In this document: positions 26,481 to 36,884 of the stretch, in pieces | Layout of the letters: each line of letters begins with the position of its first letter | Position numbering within the stretch: the stretch's first letter is position 1 | Assembly (NCBI RefSeq): GCF_900102945.1 | Contig: NZ_FNGI01000008.1 | Span: 62,001-126,000 of the forward strand | Direction: 5' to 3' | Source of the DNA: Modicisalibacter muralis | GTDB lineage: Bacteria; Pseudomonadota; Gammaproteobacteria; Pseudomonadales; Halomonadaceae | Length of the DNA stretch: 64,000 nucleotides | Notes under the pieces: model-generated | What the model saw: the letters and a program-made list of their open reading frames with translations, nothing else | Told to the model about the DNA's origin: nothing | Databases searched by the model: none | Program-made: the position numbers and the translations under genes

Positions 26481-28898
26481 GTGCTGACATCGCGCCTGAA
26501 TACCTGGTTGGGCTACTGGCTTGCGATCATGTTGATGACGATCGCGCTACCGGTGTTCGCCCAGCAGGGTGAAACCCCACCAGAGGATACCGCCGATGGG
26601 GCGCCAGCCTACTCCACGCTGGCGGACCTGCTCGAGGATGACCAGGCACGCCAGCGTTTGATCGAGGAACTACGTAGCCTGGCCGCCCCCCAGGAAGGCG
26701 AACTCGGCCTGGCCGGTGAAGAAACACCGGCGACCATCGCCGAGCAAGCTCCTAGCGGCCAGAGTGCCGAGCAGGTATCCCTGGCGCGTCGCCTCGCCGC
26801 GGCCACCAGCAACATCGCCGGCAATATCGGCGGCCAATTCACCAATCTGATGAGCGTGCTAGGCGCGCTGGTCGCTCCCGATGAAGCCACCGAGGGTGAC
26901 ACTGCAACGGGCCCTGAGTTCGACATGACCGCCTTCACCAGCGCCGCCATCGAGCTAGCGCTGATCATCGTCGCCACCTTCGTCGCCTTCTTCATATTGC
27001 GCCGCCTGGCCCGCCCCTTGTTCACCCGCCTCAGTCACTGGTCGATGCATGGCGACAGCCGCAGTGCGTTGCTACGGGTCATTGTTGCCGTGGCGCTGGC
27101 CGCGGCGGTGGATGTCGCCGTCGTTGCCTTGGCCTATATCGGCGGCAACCTGCTCGCGACCTTCGCCGTCGGGGGTAGCGGCGAGCTGCCTGCCTACACG
27201 GCATTGTTCTTGAACGCCTTCCTGATCGTCGAGCTGTTCAAGGCGGCGATTCGCATGCTCTTCTCGTCAGGCTACGAGGGCCTGCGCCTGCTACCGATCA
27301 GTGCCGACGAAGCGGCTTCCTGGAACCGCTGGCTAGCCAGCCTGTCCGGCTTCGTCGGCTATGGCATGCTGGTGTTGGTGCCCATCGTCAACTTCAACGT
27401 ATCACCGGCCCTCGGCCAAGCCACGGGCTTTGTCGTCATGCTACTGGCGTTCATCTACGCCACCACCTTCGTACTCAAGAATCGCCTCAAGCTGCGCGGT
27501 GCCCTGGAAGCCAGGGCGGCCAATGCCAGCATGAGCGCCTCGCGCATGGCGCTGGTACTGCTTGGCAAATGCTGGCATCTACTGGCCATCGCCTACTTTC
27601 TGCTGGTGCTGGTGCTCGGCGTCACGCGCCCTGAGGAAGCACTGCCCTATGTGATGCTGGCAACCTTGCAAACGCTGATCATCATCGGCGTCGGGCTGCT
27701 GATCTCCGGCGTGCTGACGCAGGTCATCGGCAAGCGCATTCGGCTATCCGACGACCTGCGACGCAAGCTGCCCAAGCTCGAAACACGCCTCAATTCGTAC
27801 ATTCCCACCTTCCTGAAGGTGATTCGCGCGATCATCCTGATCGCCGTGGTCATGTTGGTGTTGAACGCCTGGGGGGCCTTCGACCTGGCCGCCTGGTACG
27901 CCACCGAAGCCGGTAGCGCCACGGTCGGCAAGCTGATCGATGTACTGGTGATCCTGATCGTCGCCGCCGCGCTGTGGATCGCCCTGGCCAGCCTTATCGA
28001 GCACCGCCTCAGTCCGGAAACCGGCATCGGCGAACCCAGCGCACGCACCAAGACCCTGCTCAGCCTGTTCCGCAATGCACTGGCCATCGCCCTGATCACC
28101 ATCACGGCGATGATCGTGCTGGCCGAGATCGGCGTCAATATCGGCCCATTGATCGCCGGTGCCGGGGTGCTGGGCCTGGCGATCGGTTTCGGCGCCCAGA
28201 AAATGGTTCAGGACATTATCACTGGCGTATTCATACAGGTTGAAAACGCCATGAATACCGGCGACGTGGTCACCCTGGCTGGTATTACCGGCACGGCGGA
28301 GCGCTTGAGCATTCGCTCGGTGGGCATCCGCGACCTGGCGGGCACCTACCACATCATCCCGTTCTCCAGCGTGGATACCGTCTCCAACTACATGCGCGGC
28401 TTCGGTAATCACGTCGGCGAATATGGCATTTCCTACCGCGAGAATATCGACGAAGCCATCGCCCAGCTCGAACTGGCCTTCGAGGAGCTCAAGGCCAGCG
28501 AGGAGCATGGCCACAAGTTACTGGAGCCGCTCAGCGTGGCCGGCGTGATTGCACTCGCCGACAACTCGGTCAATATCCGCGTGATCCTCAAGACCACGCC
28601 GGGCGATCAATGGGGCGTGGGTCGAGCCTACAATCGCCTGGTCAAGATGTACTTCGAGGCCGCCGGGATCGAGATTCCGTTCCCGCATACCACGCTGTAC
28701 TTTGGCCAGGACAAGACCGGCTCCGCGCCGCCCGCCAACCTGCGCATCATGCAACAGGACTTCACCATCGACGGCAGCCCGGCGGGTCAGCCGAAGCCCC
28801 GGGACATCGAGCCACCCGAGGCGCTGGACCCGCACGACGATACCGCGATACCCAAGGCGCATACCCAGCCTGACAGCGATGAGGTTGACGAACGTTAA
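26481..28898 (+). CDS. large MscS-family mechanosensitive channel (YbiO-like)
   Basis: An 805-residue inner-membrane channel that would open under membrane tension to release solutes during hypo-osmotic shock. The start is GTG, with GGAGG seven bases upstream. A signal peptide (to about 28, ending VFAQ) precedes a periplasmic region, then about ten or eleven membrane helices. The last, with GPLIAGAGVLGLAIGFGAQKM near residue 555, is the MscS pore helix. The beta domain carries AMNTGDVVTL and GTYHIIPFSSVDTVSNY, followed by the alpha/beta vestibule and a disordered tail. Size and the FSSVDT segment suggest the YbiO subgroup. It appears to be a single-gene unit; such channels fit a salt-tolerant lifestyle. 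Confidence 0.92.
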   Translation: MLTSRLNTWLGYWLAIMLMTIALPVFAQQGETPPEDTADGAPAYSTLADLLEDDQARQRLIEELRSLAAPQEGELGLAGEETPATIAEQAPSGQSAEQVSLARRLAAATSNIAGNIGGQFTNLMSVLGALVAPDEATEGDTATGPEFDMTAFTSAAIELALIIVATFVAFFILRRLARPLFTRLSHWSMHGDSRSALLRVIVAVALAAAVDVAVVALAYIGGNLLATFAVGGSGELPAYTALFLNAFLIVELFKAAIRMLFSSGYEGLRLLPISADEAASWNRWLASLSGFVGYGMLVLVPIVNFNVSPALGQATGFVVMLLAFIYATTFVLKNRLKLRGALEARAANASMSASRMALVLLGKCWHLLAIAYFLLVLVLGVTRPEEALPYVMLATLQTLIIIGVGLLISGVLTQVIGKRIRLSDDLRRKLPKLETRLNSYIPTFLKVIRAIILIAVVMLVLNAWGAFDLAAWYATEAGSATVGKLIDVLVILIVAAALWIALASLIEHRLSPETGIGEPSARTKTLLSLFRNALAIALITITAMIVLAEIGVNIGPLIAGAGVLGLAIGFGAQKMVQDIITGVFIQVENAMNTGDVVTLAGITGTAERLSIRSVGIRDLAGTYHIIPFSSVDTVSNYMRGFGNHVGEYGISYRENIDEAIAQLELAFEELKASEEHGHKLLEPLSVAGVIALADNSVNIRVILKTTPGDQWGVGRAYNRLVKMYFEAAGIEIPFPHTTLYFGQDKTGSAPPANLRIMQQDFTIDGSPAGQPKPRDIEPPEALDPHDDTAIPKAHTQPDSDEVDER

Positions 28899-28974
28899 GC
28901 ATCACCGGCGCCGTCCACGACAGCGCCATTCCAACAAGTCAGCCATTCTTGGCAACAAGAGGGGCTAACAAAGC

Positions 28975-29003
28975 AAAGGGGCTGCCATCTCGGCAGCCCC
29001 TTT
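28975..29003. terminator. bidirectional hairpin between the channel and permease genes
   Basis: A perfect 12-bp stem AAAGGGGCTGCC / GGCAGCCCCTTT with a 5-base loop lies between two convergent genes. On the minus strand it is followed by GCTTTGTT, which is T-rich, so it best serves the permease gene. Confidence 0.75.
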
Positions 29004-29029
29004 CGCATCAGCGCGGTCCTTTTCTCGAC

Positions 29030-30394
29030 CTACTGCGTGCTCACCAGCATGATCGCGCACATCACCGATGTTACCCACATGGCCGGTTTGATCTCGGCCA
29101 AGCGACCGGTACACAGCTTGACCAATACGAAGCTCAGGAAGCCGAAGGCGATACCCAGGGTGATCGAGTAGGTCAGCGGCATCAGGATGATCGCCAGAAA
29201 AGCCGGAAACGCCTGACTCAGGTCGCTCCAGTCGATACGTCCGACCGGCGCCATCATGAACAGCCCGACCAGCACCAGCGCCGGCGCCGTGGCGATGCCC
29301 GGCACCAGCGACAACAACGGCGACAGAAACAGGAACGGCAGGAACAGTAGCCCGATCACCACCGCCACCAGCCCCGTGCGCCCACCCTGGGCGACCCCGG
29401 CACCGGACTCGATGAAGGTCTGGGCGGCACTGGTGCCCAACGGCGCGGCGATCATCGAGGCGAAGGCATCGACGGTCATCGAACGCTTGAGATTGCGCGG
29501 GCTGCCGTCTTCGTCCTTGAGATCCGCCGCTTCCGCCAGGCCGAGGAAGCACGACAGCGAGTCGAAGAAGTTGGTGAACAGCATGACGAAGATGAACGGC
29601 AGATAGGCGACCTTCAGCGCTCCCCAGACGTCGATCTGCATGACCGCGCTGAAATCGGGCCAGGCCGCCAGGCCGCTCCACTGTACGATCACCTCATCGC
29701 CCCACAGCCGCCCCATGGGTAGCGCCAGCAGCGTGGTCAGGGCGATACCCATGATCAGCGCCCCCTTCATGCGCAGGATGGAGAAGACCGCCGTCGCCGT
29801 CAGGCCGATGAAGAACGTCACCAGTGCCGGATCGATCGTGCCCAACGACACCAGCGTGGCCGGATTGGCGACGACGAAGCCGGCGTTCTTGAAGCCGATG
29901 AAGGTGATGAACAAGCCGATGCCACAGGTGATAGCGAAGCGCAGCGAGTCGGGGATCGCCTCGATGATCGCCTTGCGTACGTTGAGCACCGCCAACACGG
30001 CGAACAGCACGCCGGACCAGAACACACAGCCCAGGGCGGTCTGCCAGGGCAGGCCGGCGCCCTGTACCAGGGTGTAGGTGAACAGCGCATTCATGCCCAT
30101 GCCCGGCGCGACGAGGATCGGGTTACGGGCGTATAGGCCCATCGCCAGGCTGCTCATGAAACTGATCAGCACGGTGGCCGACAGGGCCGCCGAGAAAGGA
30201 ATGCCGGCGTCGCTCAGGATGGCCGGGTTGACCACGATGATGTACATGCCGGCGAGGAAGGTCGCCACCCCGGCGAGTATTTCGGTGCGCATCGTCGAGC
30301 CGCGCCGACGCACGCCGAAGTAACGGCTTAGCCAGGATTCGTCACGTTCGGCAGTCGTGGACGCATCAAAGCGCTCCGTGGAGGTCTGTTCCAT
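29030..30394 (-). CDS. NCS2-family purine permease (AzgA/GhxP/PurP type)
   Basis: Inner-membrane proton symporter for purine bases such as adenine, guanine or hypoxanthine; exact specificity cannot be read from sequence. The start MEQTSTERFDAST at 30394 gives 454 residues; an upstream ATG at 30436 has no better ribosome site. About 12-14 hydrophobic helices are seen. Diagnostic segments are the AGMYIIVVNPAILSDAG start of TM1, NPILVAPGMGMNALF, and the FFDSLSCFLGLAEAADL and SAAQTFIESGAGVAQGGRTG regions of the AzgA-like subfamily. The gene stands alone between terminators. Confidence 0.92.
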   Translation of the reverse strand: MEQTSTERFDASTTAERDESWLSRYFGVRRRGSTMRTEILAGVATFLAGMYIIVVNPAILSDAGIPFSAALSATVLISFMSSLAMGLYARNPILVAPGMGMNALFTYTLVQGAGLPWQTALGCVFWSGVLFAVLAVLNVRKAIIEAIPDSLRFAITCGIGLFITFIGFKNAGFVVANPATLVSLGTIDPALVTFFIGLTATAVFSILRMKGALIMGIALTTLLALPMGRLWGDEVIVQWSGLAAWPDFSAVMQIDVWGALKVAYLPFIFVMLFTNFFDSLSCFLGLAEAADLKDEDGSPRNLKRSMTVDAFASMIAAPLGTSAAQTFIESGAGVAQGGRTGLVAVVIGLLFLPFLFLSPLLSLVPGIATAPALVLVGLFMMAPVGRIDWSDLSQAFPAFLAIILMPLTYSITLGIAFGFLSFVLVKLCTGRLAEIKPAMWVTSVMCAIMLVSTQ

Positions 30395-30533
30395 GGTGTT
30401 GTCCCATTGTTGTTGTCGGGCAGTTGCAAATCTCAACCCACAGAGTATGCAAAAATTGACCGATTGGACAACCTATTGGGCACATTGATGTATACAAAAG
30501 ATGGAAAAACTGGATATCGACTTGTCCGCCAAT

Positions 30534-30559
30534 AAAAAAGGGCACCCCACAGGGCGCCC
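30534..30559 (-). terminator. rho-independent terminator of the hem operon
   Basis: On the minus strand GGGCGCC pairs with GGTGCCC and is followed by six T residues. It lies 25 bp past the hemY stop. Confidence 0.85.
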
Positions 30560-30583
30560 AGGAGAGCAAAAGAATAGTGGGTG

Positions 30584-31807
30584 TTAGAGGTTGCGATCGC
30601 TGGGTTGCGGCAGCGCTGGCAGCGATTTGTCGAGTAGTTCCACGCTCTGACGGTAATAGAGCTGGCTCTTGTTATGCTCGCCGAGGTTGGCGAACAACCG
30701 CGCCAGTTCAGCGCAGACCACGCCGCTAGGCCGCTGGCGCTGACTGGCCTCGAAGTACTCCTGCGCCTTGCCCCAATAAGCGTTGCGTAGCGACAAACGA
30801 CCCAGTGTCAGCAATAGATCGGGGTCGTTGGGGCGTTCCTGCAGCCACTTTTCGGCGTAAGCCAGCTGGCGGCCGGCATCGACATTGAGCAACCCATAGC
30901 GCAACACCAGCCGGGTGTCCCAGCGCTCCTTGAGCGAGTGGCGCAGCAGGCGCTCGGCGATGCCTTCCTCGCCACCGCGCACCAGCGATTCGGTGTACAG
31001 GCCCACCAGTTCGACATCGCCGCGCAGATGATCGGGCATGTCCGCCCATAAGTTACGCACGCGCTCGACGTCGTCCGGGTTGCGTGCCGCCTGCACGATC
31101 AGCTCACGGTAGGCGCGCTGCTCCAGTTCGTGACGCTCTTCCTCGGTGACCAGTTGCTGCTTGGCCAGCCGTGGCATCAGCCGGCGCAGGCCGTCCCAGT
31201 CGTTGACGCTAAGGTAGGCCTGCTTGAGCAGCTTGAGTACCTGGGGATGTTCCGGCAATTGCTTTTCGAGCCGCGTCAGGGTGGCCAATGCCTCCTCGAA
31301 CTGCTGGCGGTCGAGCATCAACTGAGCCTGCACCATGCCCACCGCGGTATCGGAACCCTCGGTGCTGAGATGCGCGCGGCGCAACAGAGTATCGGCCTGA
31401 TCGTAGCGGCCCTGGTAATGTGCCGCCAGCGCTGCCGAGAGGTAATTGACCAGCGGCGTGCTGGAATCGTCGGCGGCCTTGGTCAGGGCCTTCTCGGCAC
31501 GCTTCCAGCGACCCTCGGCCAGCGCTACCAGCCCACGCACCGTGCGCCGCATGGCGTTACGGTTACGCGTGCGGCTATTCCATACCTTCAGTCGGCTGAC
31601 CGGGCGCCGCATGCGCAGCAACAAGCGCAGCACGAAATGCACCACCATGAACAGGGCCAGCAGGAGTATCAGGCCGAACCAGAACGAGGTCTGGTACGAG
31701 GTGTCGCCGACGCGCACCAACCAGTAGCCGGGCAGCGATTGCATCAGTTGGCCGAATAGCGCGCCGATGGCCAGCCCGAAAACGACGATGAGGATGAGTT
31801 TTCTCAT
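30584..31807 (-). CDS. hemY: HemY family TPR membrane protein
   Basis: A 407-residue protein with two N-terminal membrane helices (about 3-22 and 41-64) and a cytoplasmic tetratricopeptide domain, including QAYLSVNDWDGLRRLMPRL and LLLTLGRLSLRNAYWGKAQEYFEASQ helices. In enterobacteria HemY is encoded after hemX and affects haem intermediates, but no enzyme activity is established; it is not the HemY protoporphyrinogen oxidase of Bacillus. The start overlaps the hemX stop by four bases. Confidence 0.93.
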   Translation of the reverse strand: MRKLILIVVFGLAIGALFGQLMQSLPGYWLVRVGDTSYQTSFWFGLILLLALFMVVHFVLRLLLRMRRPVSRLKVWNSRTRNRNAMRRTVRGLVALAEGRWKRAEKALTKAADDSSTPLVNYLSAALAAHYQGRYDQADTLLRRAHLSTEGSDTAVGMVQAQLMLDRQQFEEALATLTRLEKQLPEHPQVLKLLKQAYLSVNDWDGLRRLMPRLAKQQLVTEEERHELEQRAYRELIVQAARNPDDVERVRNLWADMPDHLRGDVELVGLYTESLVRGGEEGIAERLLRHSLKERWDTRLVLRYGLLNVDAGRQLAYAEKWLQERPNDPDLLLTLGRLSLRNAYWGKAQEYFEASQRQRPSGVVCAELARLFANLGEHNKSQLYYRQSVELLDKSLPALPQPSDRNL

Positions 31808-33315
31808 GCGTCAGCGCTCCCGGCGTCGCGCCGCCGCTCCATGAAGTCACGCAGCGCCTGCAGCGAGCCGCTGATATCCGGCAACTCGGGGCGAATGGTC
31901 TTGTCGGCCAGCGTTCTCAACTGTTCGAGCGACTCGGCAACGCCCTGGTTGTCGGTATCGTAGTAATCCTCGATCAGGGTGACGGCCTTCTCCAGGCTGG
32001 CCCGATAGAGCTGGGGATTCGCATTGAGCAGCGCCAACTGTGCCTGTTCGAGTTGCAGCCGCACATTCTGGCGCAGATAGGCTTCCTGCTCCGGCGTCAA
32101 CAGCGCTTCCAGCGCCTGATCGTGCTTGCGCACCACCACCAGGTCCTTGAGCTCCTGGCCGAAGCGCGTCAGTTGGTCGCGCCAGCCGCCACTGACCGGC
32201 GAGGTATCGCCACCCTTGGCGGCAATTTGCTTGACGTCCTGCTCGAGCGGCAATTGCGCCAGTTGCTCCTGCTGGGCCATGAGTGTCAGATACAGCCCGG
32301 TGCTATCCACTCGCGGCACCGACGCCAGCGCCGCCAGTTCGGATTGAATGGCGCGGCGCACCGGGGTCAGCGCCGGGTTGTCGGCTTGCGCCAGGCGTTC
32401 ATCGGCGCTGCGCAGCAGCGCCTCGGCGCCCTCCACGTCGCGCTCGAGCTGTAGGCGCTGATTGGCCAGGCGCAGCAGGTATTCGACCTCGGCGTAGATC
32501 CAGTCGCTGGGGTCGGCCTGCTGCTCGCTGGCGAGCTTGGCAAGCACCTTGTCGAGGGTCTGGTTGACGCTTTCGCGGTATTGCTGCAACTCATCGCGCA
32601 TGCCTTGCAGCGCCTGCTCACGCTGCCGGTCGCGCTGGTCGAGTTGCGATTCGATCTCGGCGATGGCACTGGCATTGCTCTCGACCTGCGCCAGGCGTTG
32701 GCGCTGGTCGGCCAGCATCTGCCAGCCCCACCAGCCGCCGATCAGCACCACCAGCGCCAGCAGTACGACCAGCACCAGGGCAATCTTGCCGGCCTTGCCA
32801 CCGTCGCCTTGGCCACCACGCGTCGTACTGGTGCCAGCGCTTGCCGCGCCACTCCCGCTCGTTACACCGGGTGTAGTCGTTGACGACTTGGCGCTACCTG
32901 ACGCGGCAGAGGGCGTCTTATCCTGCCGCTTATCACCCTGAGCCTTTTTACCTTGCGCATCGTCCTTGCCCTGGGCGCTGTCACGCTTGGCCGCGCTGCG
33001 TGGCGCCTCGGGCTGAGTCGTTGACTTGCTCGCACTCGCTGACTCACCGCCCGGCGCCGCCTCGCCCTTGCTCGCCGGCCTGTCGGCGTTGCCGTCGGTG
33101 GATTTAGCGCTGTCTTCCTCGCCTTTGGCGCCCGGCGCTGCGCGCTTGTCGCTATCCGCCGCTTTCTGGCCAGCGCGGTGCGACGCGGCATCCTGGTCCG
33201 TCGAACGGGACTCGTCGTCCGTCGTCGAAGCCTGCGACGCATCGGTCGGGGCGTCGCTTTTGCCCGCGCCGGATGGCGCGCGCGGCTCGTCCTGATCGTG
33301 TTCTTGCTTGCTCAT
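31804..33315 (-). CDS. hemX: HemX family membrane protein with long disordered N terminus
   Basis: The 503 residues begin with about 170 low-complexity residues rich in Asp, Ser, Ala, Lys and Gln, then one membrane helix (about 177-202), then a coiled-coil and helical C-terminal domain. That domain contains the family segments WIYAEVEYLLRLANQRLQLERD, LADNPALTPVRRAI-type repeats and SGGWRDQLTRFG. HemX of E. coli was once called a uroporphyrinogen-III methyltransferase but lacks that fold. It lies between hemD and hemY in the usual order. Confidence 0.92.
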   Translation of the reverse strand: MSKQEHDQDEPRAPSGAGKSDAPTDASQASTTDDESRSTDQDAASHRAGQKAADSDKRAAPGAKGEEDSAKSTDGNADRPASKGEAAPGGESASASKSTTQPEAPRSAAKRDSAQGKDDAQGKKAQGDKRQDKTPSAASGSAKSSTTTPGVTSGSGAASAGTSTTRGGQGDGGKAGKIALVLVVLLALVVLIGGWWGWQMLADQRQRLAQVESNASAIAEIESQLDQRDRQREQALQGMRDELQQYRESVNQTLDKVLAKLASEQQADPSDWIYAEVEYLLRLANQRLQLERDVEGAEALLRSADERLAQADNPALTPVRRAIQSELAALASVPRVDSTGLYLTLMAQQEQLAQLPLEQDVKQIAAKGGDTSPVSGGWRDQLTRFGQELKDLVVVRKHDQALEALLTPEQEAYLRQNVRLQLEQAQLALLNANPQLYRASLEKAVTLIEDYYDTDNQGVAESLEQLRTLADKTIRPELPDISGSLQALRDFMERRRDAGSADA

Positions 33316-33321
33316 CTGTCG

Positions 33322-34110
33322 CTAGCCCTTTTCAAGATCGTCATGATCGGCGCCATTGAGGTCACAAACATCGGCCACTACCGCCGCCAGGGCAGGCGGT
33401 GTGGCGCCTTGTGCTACCAGAGGGCGCAAGTAGCCCAGGGTTTGGGCCAGTGTAGCCAAACGCTGGCTTGAAACGATTAGCGGTTGGTTCAACGCCGCCT
33501 TGGAGCACCATCCTGCCAGATGTTCGAGCAGTTCGCCGCTAGTCACCACCAGCGCGGAAAAATTTCCGTCCGCCAGATGAGCCGCTGGCATACCTGTCGG
33601 CGACAGCAGTTTGCGCCGATAAATCGCCAGGCGCGTCAACCGCGCGCCTCGATGCTCCAGGCTTTCGGCCAGCAGGGCGCGTCCGCCTTCACCCGCCACC
33701 AATAATACACGCTGCTCATCGAGGCGTTGCAGCGAAGCCAAGCGTAGCAGTGCCTCGCTGGTATCGCCGTGGCTGGCCGGTGGCAGATGCACGCGCACGC
33801 CCAGTCTATCGTGCAATACCTGCGCCGTGCCCACGCCGACGGCGTAAAAATGCGGCGCCAGCGGCAATTGTGGCCAGTAGTTTTCGAGCCCTGCGGCCAG
33901 GCACTCGGCGGCGAATGGGCTGACCACCACGACCCGCTGATAACGATCGAAATCGAGCCACGCCTGGCGCGTTGCCGGCGTTTCCGGCAAGACTTCGAGT
34001 CGCATCGCCTCGAGCGTCACGACATCGGCACCCAGCGCTTCGAGCGCTTCACGCAACGGCCCGGCACGCTCGCCCGGCCGGGTGATCAACACCCTGGGGC
34101 GCTCGTCCAT
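33322..34110 (-). CDS. hemD: uroporphyrinogen-III synthase HemD
   Basis: Closes and inverts ring D of hydroxymethylbilane to make uroporphyrinogen III. The start [16 protein letters not shown] at 34110 overlaps the hemC stop (TGATG), giving 262 residues. The family's two-lobe alpha/beta fold is visible in VLITRPGERAGPLREAL, VVVVSPFAAECLAAGL, FYAVGVGTA and LVVTSGELLEHL. HemD sequences are poorly conserved, but the operon position fixes the identity. Confidence 0.95.
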   Translation of the reverse strand: MDERPRVLITRPGERAGPLREALEALGADVVTLEAMRLEVLPETPATRQAWLDFDRYQRVVVVSPFAAECLAAGLENYWPQLPLAPHFYAVGVGTAQVLHDRLGVRVHLPPASHGDTSEALLRLASLQRLDEQRVLLVAGEGGRALLAESLEHRGARLTRLAIYRRKLLSPTGMPAAHLADGNFSALVVTSGELLEHLAGWCSKAALNQPLIVSSQRLATLAQTLGYLRPLVAQGATPPALAAVVADVCDLNGADHDDLEKG

Positions 34111-35051
34111 CAGACGTCGCCGTAGACCTGCGCCAGAATCTCGCCGGCACCCTGATCGAGCAGCTCCTCGGCGACGCGCACCCCCAACGATTCGGGCTCG
34201 CTGGCCGCGCCGCGCCCCTGGGCACGCAGCACCTGCGAGCCATCGGGGTTGCCCACCAGGCCGCGCAGCCACAGCGTGCGTCCGTCATCTTCAAGCAGTG
34301 CATGGCCTGCGATGGGCACCTGGCAGCCCCCCTCCAGACGCGTGTTCATGGCGCGCTCGGCGCGCACCCGGGTGGCCGTCTCGGCGTGATCGAGCGGCGC
34401 CAGCAACTCGAGCAACGCCGGATCGTCGGTACGGCATTCGATGCCCAGCGCGCCCTGGCCACAGGCCGGCAGGCTGATCTCCGGCGGCAGTTCCATGGTA
34501 ATCCGCTCGCCGAGCCCCAGGCGACGCAGCCCCGAGGTGGCGAGGATGATCGCCTCGAACTCGCCGGCATCGAGCTTGCCCAGCCGTGTCTGCACGTTGC
34601 CGCGCAGGTTGAGTATCTGTAGGTCCGGGCGCGCCTCGCTGATTTGCAGACCGCGGCGCAGACTCGATGTGCCCACCCGAGCGCCTTCGGGCAGCGCATC
34701 GAGGCCGGCATAGTCGTTGGAGACGAAGGCATCGGTGGCTTCGGCGCCTTCGAGAATCACCGACAGCCCCAGGGCCTCGGGAAAATGCATGGGCACGTCT
34801 TTCATCGAGTGCACGGCGATATCCGCGCGGCCATCGAGCATCGCCTCTTCGAGCTCCTTGACGAACAGCCCCTTGCCGCCGACCTTGGCCAGCGGCGTGT
34901 CGAGAATCTTGTCGCCACGGGTGGCCATTGCCACCAGTTCCACCGTAAGCCCGGGGTGCAGCGCCATCAGTCGGTCGCGCACGTGTTCGGCCTGCCACAG
35001 GGCGAGCAGGCTCTTGCGAGTGGCGATGCGCAGGGTATGAATGGCGGGCAC
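34110..35051 (-). CDS. hemC: porphobilinogen deaminase HemC
   Basis: Joins four porphobilinogens into hydroxymethylbilane. A GTG at 35051 preceded by GGGAGA is the best start, giving 313 residues that begin (M)[19 protein letters not shown]; upstream ATG starts would add residues unlike the family. Conserved features are [33 protein letters not shown] and GTSSLRR. The [13 protein letters not shown] loop carries the cysteine that holds the dipyrromethane cofactor. It is the first gene of hemC-D-X-Y and diverges from argH. Confidence 0.96.
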   Translation of the reverse strand: MPAIHTLRIATRKSLLALWQAEHVRDRLMALHPGLTVELVAMATRGDKILDTPLAKVGGKGLFVKELEEAMLDGRADIAVHSMKDVPMHFPEALGLSVILEGAEATDAFVSNDYAGLDALPEGARVGTSSLRRGLQISEARPDLQILNLRGNVQTRLGKLDAGEFEAIILATSGLRRLGLGERITMELPPEISLPACGQGALGIECRTDDPALLELLAPLDHAETATRVRAERAMNTRLEGGCQVPIAGHALLEDDGRTLWLRGLVGNPDGSQVLRAQGRGAASEPESLGVRVAEELLDQGAGEILAQVYGDV

Positions 35052-35228
35052 GTGATTCTCCCAGTGATGGAGTGGGCGGGTTGGCACCATCATAAAGCAG
35101 TCGCCGGGCCAGGAAAAATCGCCGCCGTGCACGCATCGATCGGTTCAAGCCGGCCTCGCCCGTGGCGCCGACTCTGGTACACTCCATGACAACCCTTTAA
35201 ACGTTACGATGCAGGACGCCTTCGCCCG

Positions 35229-36644
35229 ATGAGCCAGCAGACCAACCAGTCCTGGGGAGGCCGCTTCAGCGAGCCCACCGACGCCTTCGTCGAGAAGTTC
35301 ACCGCCTCGGTGGATTTCGACCGCCGCCTTTATCATCACGATATCCGCGGCTCGATCGCCCACGCCACCATGCTCGAGCGCATCGGCGTGTTGAGCGCCG
35401 AGGAGCGCGACGCCATCGTCACCGGCCTCGCCGAAGTCGAGCGCGAGATCGAAGCCGGCCAGTTTCCGTGGTCGGTCAAGCTCGAAGACGTGCACATGAA
35501 CATCGAGGCGCGGCTGACCGAGAAGATCGGCATCACCGGCAAGAAACTGCACACCGGGCGCTCGCGCAACGACCAGGTGGCCACCGACATCCGCCTCTAT
35601 CTGCGCGACGAGATCGATGTCGTCGATGCCGAACTCGCGCGCCTGCGCAGCGGCATGATCGAGCTGGCCGCCAACGAGGCCGATACCATCATGCCCGGCT
35701 TCACGCACCTGCAGACCGCTCAGCCGGTCACCTTCGGTCATCACCTGCTGGCCTGGCAGGAGATGCTCGCCCGCGATCACGAACGCCTGCGCGACTGCCG
35801 CAAGCGGGTCAACGTGATGCCGCTGGGTGCCGCCGCCTTGGCCGGCACCACCTATCCCATCGATCGCCACGTCACCGCTGAGCTGCTGGGTTTCGAGCGC
35901 CCCGCCGAGAACTCGCTGGACGCGGTCAGCGATCGCGATTTCGCCATCGAGTTCGTCGCCTTCGCCAGCCTGCTTGCGATGCACCTGTCGCGCATGAGCG
36001 AGGAACTGGTACTGTGGACCAGCGCCCAGTTCGACTTCATCGACCTGCCCGATCGTTTCTGCACCGGCTCGTCGATCATGCCGCAGAAGAAGAATCCCGA
36101 CGTGCCCGAGCTGGTGCGCGGCAAGTCCGGGCGTGTCTATGGCCACCTGATGTCCCTGCTGACGCTGATGAAATCGCAGCCGCTGGCCTACAACAAGGAC
36201 AACCAGGAAGACAAGGAGCCATTGTTCGACACCCTCGACACCGTCAAGGGCTGCCTCAAGGCCTTCGCCGACATGGTGCCGGCGATCGAGGCCAAGGCCG
36301 ACAACATGCGTGAAGCCGCGCGACGCGGTTTCTCCACCGCCACCGATCTGGCCGATTACCTGGTACGCAAGGGTGTGGCCTTCCGCGACGCCCACGAGAT
36401 CGTCGGCCAGTCGGTGGCCTACGGCATCGCACAAAAGAAGGATCTTGCCGAGATGAGCCTCGACGAGTTGCGCCAGTTCTCCGACACCATCGATGATGAC
36501 GTTTTCGAGGTGTTGACCCTGGAGGGCTCGGTGGCCGCGCGCAACCATATCGGCGGCACCGCGCCCAATCAGGTTCGCGCCGCCGCCCAGCGCGCCCGCG
36601 ATGCGCTGGCCGTGCTGACGAGCACCGCCGCAGGAGGCCACTGA
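35229..36644 (+). CDS. argH: argininosuccinate lyase
   Basis: Last step of arginine synthesis: argininosuccinate to arginine and fumarate. The 471-residue protein starts [18 protein letters not shown], with the conserved [30 protein letters not shown] and signature [12 protein letters not shown] (catalytic serine loop). It belongs to the fumarase/aspartase superfamily of tetramers. It is divergent from hemC with about 180 bp between; the same arrangement occurs in pseudomonads. Confidence 0.98.
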   Translation: MSQQTNQSWGGRFSEPTDAFVEKFTASVDFDRRLYHHDIRGSIAHATMLERIGVLSAEERDAIVTGLAEVEREIEAGQFPWSVKLEDVHMNIEARLTEKIGITGKKLHTGRSRNDQVATDIRLYLRDEIDVVDAELARLRSGMIELAANEADTIMPGFTHLQTAQPVTFGHHLLAWQEMLARDHERLRDCRKRVNVMPLGAAALAGTTYPIDRHVTAELLGFERPAENSLDAVSDRDFAIEFVAFASLLAMHLSRMSEELVLWTSAQFDFIDLPDRFCTGSSIMPQKKNPDVPELVRGKSGRVYGHLMSLLTLMKSQPLAYNKDNQEDKEPLFDTLDTVKGCLKAFADMVPAIEAKADNMREAARRGFSTATDLADYLVRKGVAFRDAHEIVGQSVAYGIAQKKDLAEMSLDELRQFSDTIDDDVFEVLTLEGSVAARNHIGGTAPNQVRAAAQRARDALAVLTSTAAGGH

Positions 36645-36645
36645 A

Positions 36646-36882
36646 ATGCGTCACCTGACGAACCTAGGCCTCGCCCTGCTGATGCTCGCCATGCTCGCCG
36701 GCTGTGGGCAGAAGGGCCCGCTTTATCTGCCCGGTGATGAGGAAGCCGCCGCCACCTACGACCCCGGCAATGAGTATGCCGACGAGCAAGCCGACGACGA
36801 CGGTGATGAAGACCAGGACGCCCAGGATGGCAATGACGACGACGCCGGGACCCCGCCCCCGGCGTCCGATGGCGAGGGCTGA
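36646..36882 (+). CDS. lptM: LPS-assembly lipoprotein LptM (YifL)
   Basis: Small lipoprotein of 78 residues. The signal peptide ends LAMLAGC, and the mature part begins with the family hallmark CGQKGPLYLP, followed by an acidic Asp/Glu-rich tail. LptM assists maturation of the LptD/E translocon in E. coli. It starts one base after the argH stop and two bases before lysA, the conserved yifL-lysA-dapF order. Confidence 0.92.
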   Translation: MRHLTNLGLALLMLAMLAGCGQKGPLYLPGDEEAAATYDPGNEYADEQADDDGDEDQDAQDGNDDDAGTPPPASDGEG

Positions 36883-36884
36883 CG

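Noticed and set aside
35145-36641. 498-codon frame opposite argH
   Set aside because: Shadow of argH in a GC-rich genome; composition is low-complexity Gly/His/Val-rich and unlike any protein family.
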